From NCBI GenBank assembly GCA_020746995.1, contig JAGPXD010000001.1, positions 3,100,001 to 3,164,000 on the forward strand: a stretch of DNA of 64,000 nucleotides, written 5' to 3'. Every line of letters starts with the position of its first letter. Position 1 is the first letter of the stretch. The position numbers were made by a program, and so were the translations under genes. The notes under the pieces are model-generated. The model was not told where the DNA came from, did not search any database, and worked only from the letters and a program-made list of their open reading frames with translations. Of the stretch, positions 34,208-45,232 are shown one piece after another. Source of the stretch: Plectosphaerella cucumerina. Its lineage: Eukaryota; Ascomycota; Sordariomycetes; Glomerellales; Plectosphaerellaceae.

Positions 34208-37112
34208 ATGGAGTCCACCTGGGACTACGGCGTCGTTGACGCCCATCTCTCTACCGTCCTCAATCAATATGAAGTCCTCAAGGGGCAGCTGATGCAGAAG
34301 CACCAGGATGACTGTGACGAGATTCTGCGCGAGCCGTATGCCGACAACGAGTCTCTACAGGCACGGTTTGAGAGTCTCCGCGATATGAACAAGAGGCAGC
34401 ATGCCTTGAAGCAGGAGCTTGACGACGAGAAGAAGGACGTGGAGCTTCTGATCAAGAAGCTCAGGGTTCGCTTCGAAAGCGTAAGTTAGGATGCACTAGG
34501 CGTATTGCTTCCGGACCCTGCTGATCTTCATGTCTAGCACCCTCCAGCTCCCCAATCTTCCGCTATCCCACAGAAGGTCGAAAGGGATCAGATGCTCTCA
34601 GACGACACACAGATCCCAGGACTTGCCGAAAGCATCACAGCCGAGCTGCTCGCCCTGGAGCCAGAGGCTACCGATGCCCAAGCGGACGCTTCCACGGTTC
34701 TATGCGATAGCATCACGCATGACGACCCCCAAGAAGATACACAGCCCCCGCTGCAGCCCTTGGTTGGCATGTCAGTTGCGGGTGACTCTGTACAGCAGCC
34801 AGAACACCTGGCCCCCTTCATCGAAGATGCCGCCCCTGAAGACCCACCAACAGCCAGGCGTTCCCTCACGCCGCCACACCTTCACAACCCGCCCGGCAAG
34901 AGGAAGCAGCCTTCTAAGACAGGTTTCCAGACGCCAAACAGCAAACGACCCAAGACTGGCCGCCCCTCCACTGGGCCGCCCTTGACTGAGAGGACCATCT
35001 CATTTGACGAGGTTCACATGAACGGAGAGCCCGAATACATGCATATGATCGTGCACTTCGAGGGCCACAATTACATCATGAAGTGCGAGGAGCATCAGGT
35101 CCACTTCGCGGCACAAAAGCCAATCACTGCGGCTGCGAAGCACCTCGATTCCATCGTCCATAACAACCAGAGCAGGGACCACAGGAACGCAGTCATCAAG
35201 CTCGGGTATTTGGTTACCGGTTGCACCCCTGAGCTCATCCAAAAGCACAACATGCTCGTCCAGGATGCATACGCCAACGGATATCGTCCCCTGCGTCCCA
35301 AGGTTCGCTACGAGAAGCCCAAGGCACCGAAGGATCCGAAGACAAGCGATGACATGCTCCACCTGGCCACGCCCCAAGGGCCAGCTTCTACAGCGCCACA
35401 TGGCGAAGACATTTCCAAGTCCAACCAGCTCAACTGCTCATCCATTCCGGGCGCCATCAACCCTATCCAGCCTATTGCCGGTGAGCTCTACTACGGCAAC
35501 GCCAACCCCGCGAACCCAGGCGCCAAGCCCAAGAAGTTCATCGTCATGGTACTGCCCTGGAAACAACTCCCGCCGCTGGACGAACGCATGCCGCCCACTC
35601 TCGGACAGAGTCCGCTCCTCAGGGAGGCACAGAGGAAGACATGCTACGTCTACGATCAGGACGGCATCGTCGGATGGATGCCAGGTTACGAAGACAACGG
35701 ACAGCACGTCAAGAAGCGCTGGTTCCCAGTCCTGTGGTTCGAGAAGACAGCCTCTGATTCGTACGGCTGGCTTCGAGCAGGAGATCTCAGTCCCTACGTG
35801 CCTCACGGCCAGTCGTCGAGAATCCCAGCAGAGTCAGAAGCTCGTGCACTTCATTCTCGAGCTATTGCTCGAACGTTTTTCGAGGGCGTGAACCTTCAAA
35901 CCCCGACACTGGATGATCCCGGACATGGTCAGTAAATACATCAACCTTGGATTATCACACAATTTAGCTTACTGACCAGTCACAGGCCACCGTGAAGCCT
36001 CGCCCATGGGCTCGGAAGCTATGGACCTGGATTCCTCTTCGTCTGACGACGAGTCCCCCCTTATGGAGACACGCCGTCCCGGCCTTCTTGCGGCTGAGGG
36101 GCAAACCATTGACTCGATGTCGCTTGGCTCAGGGAGGGTCACCCAGCAGGTGCCTCCCGTCGAGTCGACCACCCCCCCTGGGCCGCTGGCTGAGGGGCAA
36201 ACCATTGACCCAATGCCGCGTCGCCCAAGAAGGGTCACTCAGCAGGCGCTCCCCGACGAGACGACCATTCCTCCCGGCTCTCCAGTCCTCCGCGGCGAGG
36301 CTGAAATATGGGCGATCCCTGATAATAGCGAGTCTTCCCGGCGGACCGACAGCCCAGTCAACTCCGCAGACCGTGTTACTGGCATGGCTGCTGCGGCGCT
36401 CCTGTCTCATCAGGCCATCGTTGATTCGGTTCCGGCCGCATCTGCCATGCCTGCGACCAACCCCGCTGCCGTTGAAAAGATTGTGGTCACGCTTAGCGAG
36501 CGAGCCCGTAGCACAGCGTCTCCAAGCACAAGCCGGGCAGATAGTGCAGACCGGTCAGTCTCGGAGGCACGCAGCGCCCAGCTCACTCCCGCCAGCAGTG
36601 TCGACCGATTCCCCGTGTCGGAGACGGCGCCAGCCGCTGCGAACGGGACGCCCAACGCCCCGAAGCGAATGAAAGGAGGGCCGAGTTCCGCGAAAAACGC
36701 ATGGAATGTGTGGGCTTACGCCGACGGCGACGAAGAGCTGCATCACTACCAGCAACCGATCAAACTGATAGGATCGCAGGACGGCATTGCCAGGGCCGTC
36801 GTGACTGATGGTCCAAACATTGTCATCGATGCCCGCGAGGTGCGCAGGATTGACGTCGACGAGACAAGTCCGGGCGGCGGAAAATGTACCGTGACGATGC
36901 GCCTTGGCAGCACCTCGAAGCGCCTGGTCATGGCCTCCGCCCAAGGCCGCTTCCATCTTTTGGCGGTTATGTTCAAGCGCTGGTTCGGAAAGTTCATGTC
37001 GAAGGACGACTGCGACGACGACATCGGCCCCTGGAATGTACAGAAAAAGCGGGCTCCTCTGCAGGGTCAGAGCAATGAGAAGATTGGGGGCGCGTCTGAG
37101 AAGGAGATTTGA
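34208..37112 (+). CDS. Large protein of unknown function with N-terminal coiled coil
   Basis: I do not recognise the family. Exons are 34208-34480, 34538-35927 and 35986-37112, with introns of 57 and 58 nt (branch CTGAT and CTGAC); 929 residues. Residues 1-91 are helical and coiled-coil-like (QHALKQELDDEKKDVELLIKKL). A disordered acidic region with a basic patch follows (PPGKRKQPSK..SKRPKTG), a plausible nuclear localisation signal. A folded middle domain (about 215-440) contains HFEGHNYIMKCEEHQVHFAAQK and later VYDQDGIVGWMPGYEDNGQ and KKRWFPVLWFEKT, aromatic-rich and possibly ligand-binding. A low-complexity stretch includes a 32-residue tandem duplication. A C-terminal beta-rich domain (WNVWAYADGDEELHHYQQPI to VMFKRWFGKFM) has a PH-like look. 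It may be a chromatin or nuclear scaffold; that is only a guess. Confidence 0.75.
36092..36283 (+). repeat. Two-copy 96-bp tandem repeat inside the coding sequence
   Basis: Copies start at 36092 and 36188. The string GGCTGAGGGGCAAACCATTG begins both copies, and the remainder has diverged. At protein level the 32-residue unit shares AEGQTID-M, RVTQQ and a following E-T-PPG pattern. The period is a multiple of three, so the frame is kept. Confidence 0.8.
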
Positions 37113-37587
37113 GGGTTTGAAAGCAGCCAGCGGATGGCCATGAGACATGCAAGTTGCGTGGGTTGTGATTTGGCGTTGGGAGTTTGGCATTATCAAGCAA
37201 AGTGGCCTGGGCATGGGCATTTCCAACGATAACGACTAGCACATTTGACTGGGGAATTGAAACAGAGATGATACTAAGACTGGGACTGCAGACTTCTACC
37301 TGTCCCTGATGTGATGAGTTTCCAGGTGCGGTCATGAACATGCCCAATCTAGAAGCCACCGGAAAGGAATTCCGGTTGTTGAGACAATTCAAGTCGTCTG
37401 CCTGACTGTATCAAGGGGTTGACACTCAGTAACGACAGATTGTTTGAGTGGGCGAGACATGGCGTTCATGCCTGCAGAAAATAGACATTACATCTAGGGG
37501 CTTGTCACAAACATGATTCATAAATGACCAGGCACATCGAATTAATGCATAATTAAATGCATCAGATATCATAAAAAAAACTTTGAA
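37113..37587. other. Convergent 3' spacer
   Basis: Holds the 3' regions of the 929-residue protein gene (plus) and the small membrane protein gene (minus). The last ~90 bp are AT-rich. No gene seen. Confidence 0.55.
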
Positions 37588-38385
37588 CTATCCGTCAAGT
37601 AGACCCTCAAACCCTTCTTCCTCAATAGCAAGCCCCCCAGAGGTTGTGCCGTACCCTCTCTGCGTCCGTCGCAACTCAGCAGGCACGCGTGTCCAAGTCC
37701 AAAAAGCTTGTAAAAAGCCAGCGAGCGACACCACCCTAGGAGAGTCAGTCCTGATTTCATTTTCTGGCAGTGTGTGCTCACCATGTGATAATCGAGCCGG
37801 CAACAAGGACTGCGAGACCGGAAAAGTCGCCTCCGAGATCATCATCTACATCACCCCCTCGGCCTCCGAGGCCAGAGACGATCAGGACTACGCCGGCGAG
37901 TGTCGAAAGCGAGACTGCAGCGGTCTGGATGCTTAGGAGGACGGGGGATGTGAGGCGGTTGATGAGGTGGAGGAGGAGAGCGGATAGTAATAGGCTGAGC
38001 AGTAGGAGGAGGGGCGGACAGGCGCGGTTCCAGAGGCTGGGGGTGTTAGTCTTGTCATGGAAAGGGGGAGAAATCCTTACAGGTTCCAGCTTTCGAAATG
38101 GGCACGGTCACGGTGTCCCACGATACGAACGCCGAGAAAGCCGATGAGAGACAACACCACAAGAGACTGCCCAAGCAGAACGGCCGTATAGGCCTCCCCT
38201 CTCAGCGGTTTCCTTCCTCTCCTCCTTTCTCGGGGTAGAGTCCTAGCATTTTGCTGCTTAATCGGCAACGAAGCGCTCGACCCATTCCACACCGCAAAAG
38301 AGCCATCACCCCCGGGTCGTGGGAAGACAAGTGCCCCACGAGGAGCCAGCATGCCCAGCAGCGTCAGGCGCGCGAGGGGCTCCAT
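37588..38385 (-). CDS. Small four-helix membrane protein of unknown function
   Basis: Exons are 38081-38385, 37782-38036 and 37588-37735. The introns of 44 nt (branch GACTAAC) and 46 nt (branch GACTGAC) join three otherwise unrelated-looking frames into one 235-residue protein. Predicted membrane segments are AYTAVLLGQSLVVLSLIGFL, then PPLLLLLSLLLSALLLHL, then LLSIQTAAVSLSTLAGVVLI, and LAVLVAGSIITWVVSLAGF at the spliced junction. The segment between helices three and four is Gly/Asp-rich (GGRGGDVDDDLGG). The N-terminal ~100 residues are basic. The start is uncertain. I chose the ATG at 38385; an ATG at 38573 in another frame overlaps it and could be an upstream ORF or an unseen first exon. 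No family recognised. Confidence 0.6.
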
Positions 38386-38977
38386 TCCCAATAAATACTG
38401 CTCCGCTGTCCGCGGATCTGTAGTGCGCGACGGGCCGAGGCGCGGAAGCTAGAGGGCGCGGGCTTTGCCTGGAAGAGGGTGTCCGAGTCCGAATCCGGAT
38501 CCGGGGCGGGAGCGGGGCCGCGGCGGAGGCGGGAGGTCCAGCTGCCTAGGAAGAGCCGGGGGTCGCGCGGCATGGCGCGTGGGATGAGGGAGATGGTGAA
38601 GGGCAGGCAAGGGAATAGCAGAATGCGAAAGGATGTGCTACAGGCAAACGATGTGCAGGGCGGCACGACATGTCTATATCATCCCGAATGGCGGTCACAC
38701 GAAAAGGCGGTCTCCCTTCCCCGGTGAGGCCCCGGTGTGCGAGGGGAGACAGACGGGAGGGGACCACATGACATCCACTGAACGTGCTGCGTGTCTGGTG
38801 GCCGTGTTCCCCGCGCACATGAGCCCACCCTCACCCACACACGCTTCACATGTCTCAACCATTCCTGCAGCGGATTTTTATTGGGGCGCCCCGCGCACGC
38901 ACGCAGGGAGTCGTGTGCCTCTCATCATTCGTGGTATCTTTTGTGCTGATGATCATACATTACTATCACCCGCCCCT
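38386..38977. other. Intergenic region
   Basis: Upstream region of the small membrane protein gene and 3' region of the peroxisomal gene. It contains a 69-codon frame from 38573 (minus) that overlaps the next start codon. No other feature seen. Confidence 0.45.
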
Positions 38978-41065
38978 TCACTCGAGGCTCATCCGCGCCT
39001 CGTCGCCGATGCCCCAGCCCCCGCCGCTACCCTGCCCTTGGCCTTGCAGCGCAAGGTTGACACGCAGCCCGACCTCGTCGACGTCTGCCTCGCTCTTGCC
39101 ATCGCTCGGCCGCCGGTGTCGCTTGTCAGCGGCGTCGCCGTGTTGCCCGCCCTCGACGGCCGTAGCGGAGGAGGCGGACGTCCCGGTTGACTGGTTCGTC
39201 GATCGGCGGATGAGGGGTTTCCTAAAGAATCCTCGCGATCCGGCTGAACTCGAAAGCTGTGAGGCTGTGTCCTGCTGTTGCTGCTGCTGCTGCTCGGCCG
39301 CGTCTGGGGGGAACCCGGGCCCCGACTGTTGCGTCGGACTCATCATCCTCTCTCCAACCGTGCTGTAGCTCTTGCTGGTCACGTCTGACTGTGGCACATT
39401 GGCCTGCTGTTCTGTGACCGTGTTCTCGTCCTCTTCGACGAGCTCGGCGTCGCGGTACCACTTTCTCCGCCTGGTCCAGCGACCCCATCCATCCGCACCG
39501 CGTCGGCCACTCTGCCACTACAAGGTGTCAGCATCAAAACATTCATGAATCCTGCCGCGTCTCGGGCTTACCTTGTTGTCGTAGTAAATCCATCCATTCT
39601 TCCCCGCCTCGCCGTCATAGTCGACCTCCTTGTTCGCATCGTCGGCCACGCCGTCGACACGCCACTTGCTGGAGTCGACCCATCGCCAGCGCATGCGGCT
39701 GCCATCCTCGACCTCGGGCAGCTCAAACTCGTCCTTTGACGGCACCTGGTTGTTGTGCTCGTCGGTCCATGCGGCACGCTCATATGCAAAAAGACTTTGG
39801 GTCCACCCAAGCCCAACCCAGCGACGCTGGTTTTCGTAAATGATAAAGGTAAACTTGACGCCTGCATCGCGCCCTGTGGCATTGACGCCGTGCTTGTGAC
39901 TTCGTTTCCGCAGCGCCTTGGTCAGCTCCGAGTCCGTCCGACGCGCGGGGTGCCGTGCCCCCTCGGCGGCTGTGGTGGCGACAATGTCGTCCTCGTGGCT
40001 GGCAGCGTTGGCCCGGACGGGCTTCTCAAACTGCAGGCCGGTAATGGCAGTGACGGTACGGCGGACGGTGGCGCTCCGCCAGAGGATGGTGCGGGCGACG
40101 CGCATGATGCGGGCATGCCATGTCAGCACGAGGGTGCCGAGGAGAAGCACGACACGGCGGGTGGTGATGATTCGCCATGGTCCCAGCGTCAGGGCGTACC
40201 AGAAGGGTGTGCAAAAGAGGATGCGGACGAAGAGTGCGGTCAGGGCCGGGCGGGTGGTGGCGCTCGTGGGGGTGCGCTGGGTGCTCAAGAAGTCTGTCAA
40301 CTCGAGGGCAGGGCCTAGAAGCACGTTGCAGCGGCCTGTGAACTCCTTGAGAGTGTCGACGATCTCGTCTAGGGTCTTCTGGTGACGAGTGCTAGTGACC
40401 TCGGAGCCGGACCGGTGGTGACCGCCGGCGCCTCCCTTTGCCCCGTTCGCGGCATGGGCGTTGCCGTTGCCAGCGGTCTCCTTGGACGGCGGCTCTGTCC
40501 ATCCGCTACTGCTCAGCGGGGAGTATCTACGGCCATACATGGCGACGATCAGGGATCCGACGAGGACGATGGGCCCCGCGGCACGCACGACGGTGTCGCC
40601 ATAGAGGACAACAGCCCAAAAGGCGCAAAGCAGCAGGAAGCTCTCCCACGGATCGTTTGTAGTCCAACTCAGCAGGCCGGCGGCCTTGTTGAGCGGCAGC
40701 AGGAAGGGATGGGAGTATGCGAGGGCGCGGGTGATCTGTGGCGGCGTCGCGAGCAGCAGGGGGCTCTTCTGGTGGACGAGGATGGTGGAACGGCGCGACG
40801 AGCGGCTCGGGGTGCTCGCGGAGAGGGTAACTGGGGAGAAGGAGGCGTATGTCGGGGGGAGGCCACCGGGGGCGGGGTTGGGATTCGGGGCGGACGAGGG
40901 GCCGGTGCCGCCGTCGTCGCCGTGGGAGTCGTCTTGGGAGGATTTGGGAGCCGCCATGTGGGAGATCCAGGGCGTGTCCTGTTGGAGGAGGGGGTTGTCA
41001 GCACCGGCGGCGTGGAGGGTGTGCCTCAGGGCACCAAACGAGGTGGAGATCATGGTGACGGGCAT
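38978..41065 (-). CDS. Peroxisomal membrane protein, Pex23/Pex30-like with dysferlin-type C-terminus
   Basis: An integral ER/peroxisome membrane peroxin that controls peroxisome size and number. Exons are 39572-41065 and 38978-39517 (54-nt intron, donor GTAAGC). 677 residues. Early Pro/Ser-rich sequence leads to a membrane region (PWESFLLLCAFWAVVLYGDTV, then GPIVLVGSLIVAMYGRRYSP) and a second hydrophobic pair (about 275-335). The Pex24-domain signature RHQKTLDEIVDTLKEFTGRCN lies between them. The dysferlin-like module has FIIYENQRRWVGLGWT and ends across the intron in WIYYDNKWQSGRRG followed by WTRRRKWYRDAEL, the repeated-Trp pattern of Pex23/30/31/32. The C-terminal ~140 residues are disordered, with a Gln run. 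Which member of the Pex23 family it is needs a tree. Confidence 0.87.
39272..39294 (-). repeat. CAG/CTG microsatellite coding a Gln run
   Basis: A near-perfect triplet tract of about 23 bp within the last exon of the Pex23-like gene encodes seven consecutive glutamines. One interrupted unit (CAA) is present. Confidence 0.8.
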
Positions 41066-42047
41066 CCCGTCAGGATGGACACAGGGGACAGAACGCGCTC
41101 ACTGTTGTGGCAGCGGTTGGCACGCGGCTGGCACGCGGCGCAAGACGAGGGATAGAGGAAAGATGTCGGGATGTGCGGTGCGGTCGGCAGCGGCGGAGGT
41201 GGAGAATGACGCAGACGCAGACGCAGGCAGTTGCGGGACGGACGGAGATCTCAGAGATGAAGGCGACTCACAAAGGCAGCCATGAAATCCGCGGGCGTGT
41301 GGTCGCTCGCTCCTTGGACTGTGGCGTTGAAGCTCCCGACGAGGCTACAGTGTCATGAGAAGGGGAGGAAGGATGCGAAACGAAACGGGGAAGGCGACGT
41401 CGTCGTTCGGATTCCAGTCTGTCCGCAGGTTTGACGTAGCAGGCGCGAGAGCTTGGGGCGCAAAGGCGAGGATCCAATGAGCGCGCGGCAGTCACGTCAT
41501 GGGTCCAAGTTCGACAGGGAAGAGAAGGAGCGATCGGGCGTGCTCTAGATGCTCCGGGCAGGGACAAGAGGGAAGAAGGGAAGTATCGGTCTCGAGATGG
41601 AGATTTGCGTTTGCTTCGATCAAGCCGGCGAGTCGAGTCTGTCGGTGTCGTTACGTGAGTCGAGGGGCGGCCGGATGCGAGGGAAGTATCGAGGCGATGC
41701 ATTCCCGGGGCGGCCATGCAAGGGTACCTATAAGCAGGCGGGAGCGGGGCGCGGGGGGGAGGTACCGTGGCATTTCTGCGCCGTCAGCGGTCATCGGCCA
41801 GCACGCCGGGGCGATGCACAGCGCCCAGGACCCGCTGGGAGCTGGGCATGTGCCTCGGGGTCGCTAGGGGCCGAATGAGGTAACGCCGTCGTCGGCAATC
41901 ACATGCAAACGATGCATCGCACACGGTAGGAGTTGACGCAGTTTGGACATTGGAACTACCTTACCGCAGACTTCCAGTTAGTAATAGTCTCTCGATGACA
42001 TGACTTTTGATCAACTTAGTTCATTTCCAGGGCTTGCATCTTCAAAC
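41066..42047. other. Intergenic region
   Basis: Nearly 1 kb between the Pex23-like promoter side and the 3' end of the pseudokinase gene. A 149-codon minus-strand frame (41268-41717) is Arg/Ser-rich without family features and is probably leader or chance. Confidence 0.45.
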
Positions 42048-44717
42048 TCAGAGCCTTGCCGGCATCCCTCCCCCTTGCTCACTAATGCCTCTAGCTGCCT
42101 CCTCCAGCCCAGCCGTTACCTGGAGATATATACTCCGCGGCACCATAGGACAGAAATGCGCTGGCCCGGACCACTCTGAATGAGGAAGCCATATATCCGC
42201 ACCACCTTGCAGCAGCGCCTCGACCACGTCCCGGTGACCAAGCTGCATCGCCAACTGCGCAACCCGCCCGCACACAAAGTCAACATTCCCCGAGTACCTG
42301 TACGCCGCGGCTTCCTGCCATGAAGCATCCCATTCCGGCTTTAGCCAGATCATAGAGTGATATGCAGTGTTGGGGTCCGCGCCGTGGCTCAGTAGCAAGC
42401 GGACCATTGCCGCGTCGCCGTGTCGTGTTGCCCGGACCACCGGGGGGAGGACAAAGTCCCAAACTCGTGAGGGCTCGGTGTCGCAGAAGCCAGTGTCGTA
42501 GTGGGATTTCCGCCGGGTCGGCATGGGATGGTCTGCGGCATCAAAGTCGCAGGGGACGCCGCTGGAAAGAAGGCATGCGACGGTTGGTATATCCCTTTGC
42601 TCGACGGCCAGGCAAAGCGTCCACAGAGCGAAGATGCGGCTCGTCTTCGGGGCAAGGATTTCCACAAGCTGCGTCCTTCGCTCTCTGGCCGCCCGGGTCA
42701 GCGCAGGGCCGTACCTCTCATCGAAAGTGTGATTTGGATCTGCCCCGTGGTCGAGGAGGAGAAGGACCAGGTCCGCACGCCCAAGCTCCACCGTCCATTC
42801 AAGCGCTGTGATCGGAACCTCGCACGGCAGTTTCGTGGGCGCAATCGTATCGATGGGCGATATGTTGACGAGGAGTATGGGAGACATGAGGACGGTTGCT
42901 AGCAGGTCGCTGGCGCAGCCGTCGAGGATGGAGGCGACTTTCTCCGTGCTTTGCTTCGTTTGTAACGCCGCCTTCAGCCTTGCCATGACTGCCTCGGGCT
43001 CGTCGCCTTGGCGTTCAGAGTCTGCTTCAAGAGCTTTCACAGCAGTCTGGTCTGGGCCCAAAGGCACATGCTCAGAGAGAGCCGGGTTGAAGATATCAGA
43101 CGAGCGTCGCGGCCGCCCTATGATCTGTCCGGGTTCGTGGCCGCTGGCTAGCTGACCATTGCGGTACTCCTCATAAACATACCCTCCGGACTCGCAAAAT
43201 TTTGGAGGCGGTTTAGGAGTGACCTTTTTCGGTGAGTTTCTCAAGATGTTCATGAAATCGTGTGGTTGAAAAGGACTTAGTTCAGAGCATCCGGCGCTGG
43301 GATGTTGCCAATCGAAACCCTGGAAGAAGTCGTGTTTCTTGATCTCTGATACGCCGTGTACTCCTCCCAGGCGCTGAACTGGGTTCTTGTCCAGCAGGCG
43401 TCGTAAGATATCTGCGGTGATGCCCTGGACGTATATGGGCACATCCAATTCCTCCATGAGGATCTTGCGATCTCTCTCTGCCGGGTCTTGGTGATAGAAA
43501 GGTGGCAGACCGGTCAGCATCTCGTAGAGAAAGCCTCCCAATACCCACCAGTCCGTGAGTTGAGATGGTCCATCACCACTCAGAATCTCGGGAGCGGTGT
43601 ATGCCATTTGGCCGGGGCGGCAACTCTCGTCAGTCGTGAACAGCCTCGGAGTGATGATACGGATGCTACCAAAGACATCCAAGAGGACATTCTCGGAGCT
43701 AAGCAAGCCGACTATACCCAGGTCGTGCAGGCTTTCCAGTGCACATACAAGCTGTGCGGTGTGTAACTGGGCCTTTTTGTCAGTCATCCGGCGGCACCTC
43801 TGGACGCGGCCGAGGAGATGCCAGCAGCTCGAGATCGGGCTCAAGAGATGGATTTGACCGGGAGATTTGTAAACGAATCGGACTGGCAGGATCCAAGGGC
43901 TTTCAAGGGAGAATGTGGCCGATTGCTCCCGGTAGTCTTCTGCACATATAGTCGCAATGAGGTAGAATACGTCAGTGTCCGTCGCTTCGACGAGCTCAAG
44001 GCCGCCATGATCATGACGTGGCCATGTGCGCCATTTGTTCTGCACCCATTTCTCCATCATGCCAGGGAGGTGGGCTCGTGAAAATGTGACGGTCATGTCG
44101 ATGTTGACTGCAGCGTCCTTGAAAGGCCAGGACTCGATCTTCATGGTGCGAGATTCCACAAATGGCCCTAGGCTGACCGACCCAAGTTCCAGTACCGTAT
44201 CGTGCCCCTCCGGCGACTGATTCGGGTCCAAGTGGCGCTCGAAACGCAGGTGCAAGATGGCATCGCAGGGTTGCGCCATCAGAGATAGGTCGGACCGAAG
44301 AGTTGTTGCAGGTCCACCCCATCTCGAGCTCGTGCCAGACCCTAGCATCGGGTATCTTCTGAGGTCGAACTCTGTGAATGCACCGTCGTGCTCGACTATG
44401 GCTCGGGGCTTCCATTGCCCCTGAACATTTGAATCGAGCTTCCAGAGGTTGAGGCATAGAACACCATATTCGACGTGGTTGGGGGATACGGTCGAAGGTT
44501 GGACAGTATCATCGACTGTAGGCGCAGATTTCGGGATATCTAGCCATTGAGAAGGAACAGGCGGGTCCTGCTCCCTGTTTTCTGCACCCTTTCGGACTCT
44601 TTCGTAGTTGAACCCAGCAAACATGGCAGCAAGCTCTGACACGTCCGGTCAGTATTTCTGAATGACCCTCAGGACGGAGCAGGTGGGCCACAACAACACT
44701 CATCTACCTTCAGCCAT
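42048..44717 (-). CDS. AGC-type pseudokinase fused to ankyrin repeats
   Basis: Exons are 44708-44717 (10 nt) and 42048-44635; the 72-nt intron has a TACTGACC branch site. 865 residues. Residues ~60-200 look like a C2-type region (LELGSVSLGPFVESRTMKIE). Residues ~215-450 align with the YPK/SCK/S6K branch of AGC kinases (WILPVRFVYKSPGQIHLL, LVCALESLHDLGI, YTAPEIL, DWWVLGGFLYEMLTGLPPF, LLDKNPVQRLGG). All catalytic elements are lost: no Gly-rich loop or VAIK lysine in a shortened N-lobe, HRDLKPEN replaced by VGLLSSEN (~312-319), and DFG replaced by ITP (~331-333). The C-terminal 250 residues carry ankyrin repeats (ITALEWTVELGRADLVLLLL, VVRATRHGDAAMVRLLLSHG). The frame is open throughout, so it appears maintained. 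It is probably a cytosolic scaffold or allosteric regulator. Further upstream exons cannot be excluded. Confidence 0.85.
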
Positions 44718-45232
44718 CAATTTGTCCTGGACTGCAGACAGGATGTGCGAGTCTCCAGCTAGATCTGAGCCAAAGTCCGTGGACACAGTCGGAGTCTCAT
44801 GTGGGAATCAGGAAGAGAAAAAACATAACGTGACGTGACATTGAACCGACAGCGGGGTCTACCTATGTAGCGAGGAGGTGGCTATGGCTGGGAGCTTGCT
44901 GCTGTTGGTGCCATGTTGTGCGGTGTGTGATGAGCACAAGAGTTGTGCCGAGACCCATAGGGAACCAACCGCAAAACCAGGGTCTTAACATCCTTGTCAT
45001 TAGCAGGTGCTGCCTGCCCCTGAGTATCCCGTGAGCTATCGAGGGCGGGGAGCCTCGGGTGCAACCCTTTGCTGTGCCGCAGGGCCGTATCTGGGACCCC
45101 TGCAGGCCTGAACCTGTGCTGTGCCGCAGGGCTGCATGATCGGGCCACGGTGATATAGGCGCCGAGGCCGCCATATCGAGTCCCAGCCCAAATCACTCCT
45201 CGTACACCACAAACTCCCCCACAAACGGCGCC
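44718..45232. promoter_or_regulatory. Divergent promoter of the pseudokinase and membrane protein genes
   Basis: A 515-bp spacer between head-to-head genes. It contains a 16-bp direct repeat, TGCTGTGCCGCAGGGC, at 45070-45085 and 45117-45132. No TATA box is evident. Confidence 0.5.
45070..45132. repeat. 16-bp direct repeat in a divergent promoter
   Basis: TGCTGTGCCGCAGGGC occurs twice, 47 bp apart start to start, 100-160 bp upstream of the start codon at 45233. It could be a regulator site or a footprint of a small duplication; flanks beyond the 16 bp do not match. Confidence 0.6.

Noticed and set aside
39272..39294. CTG tract as an unusual expanded repeat
   Set aside because: Only about seven units; ordinary glutamine-run microsatellite in a disordered tail.
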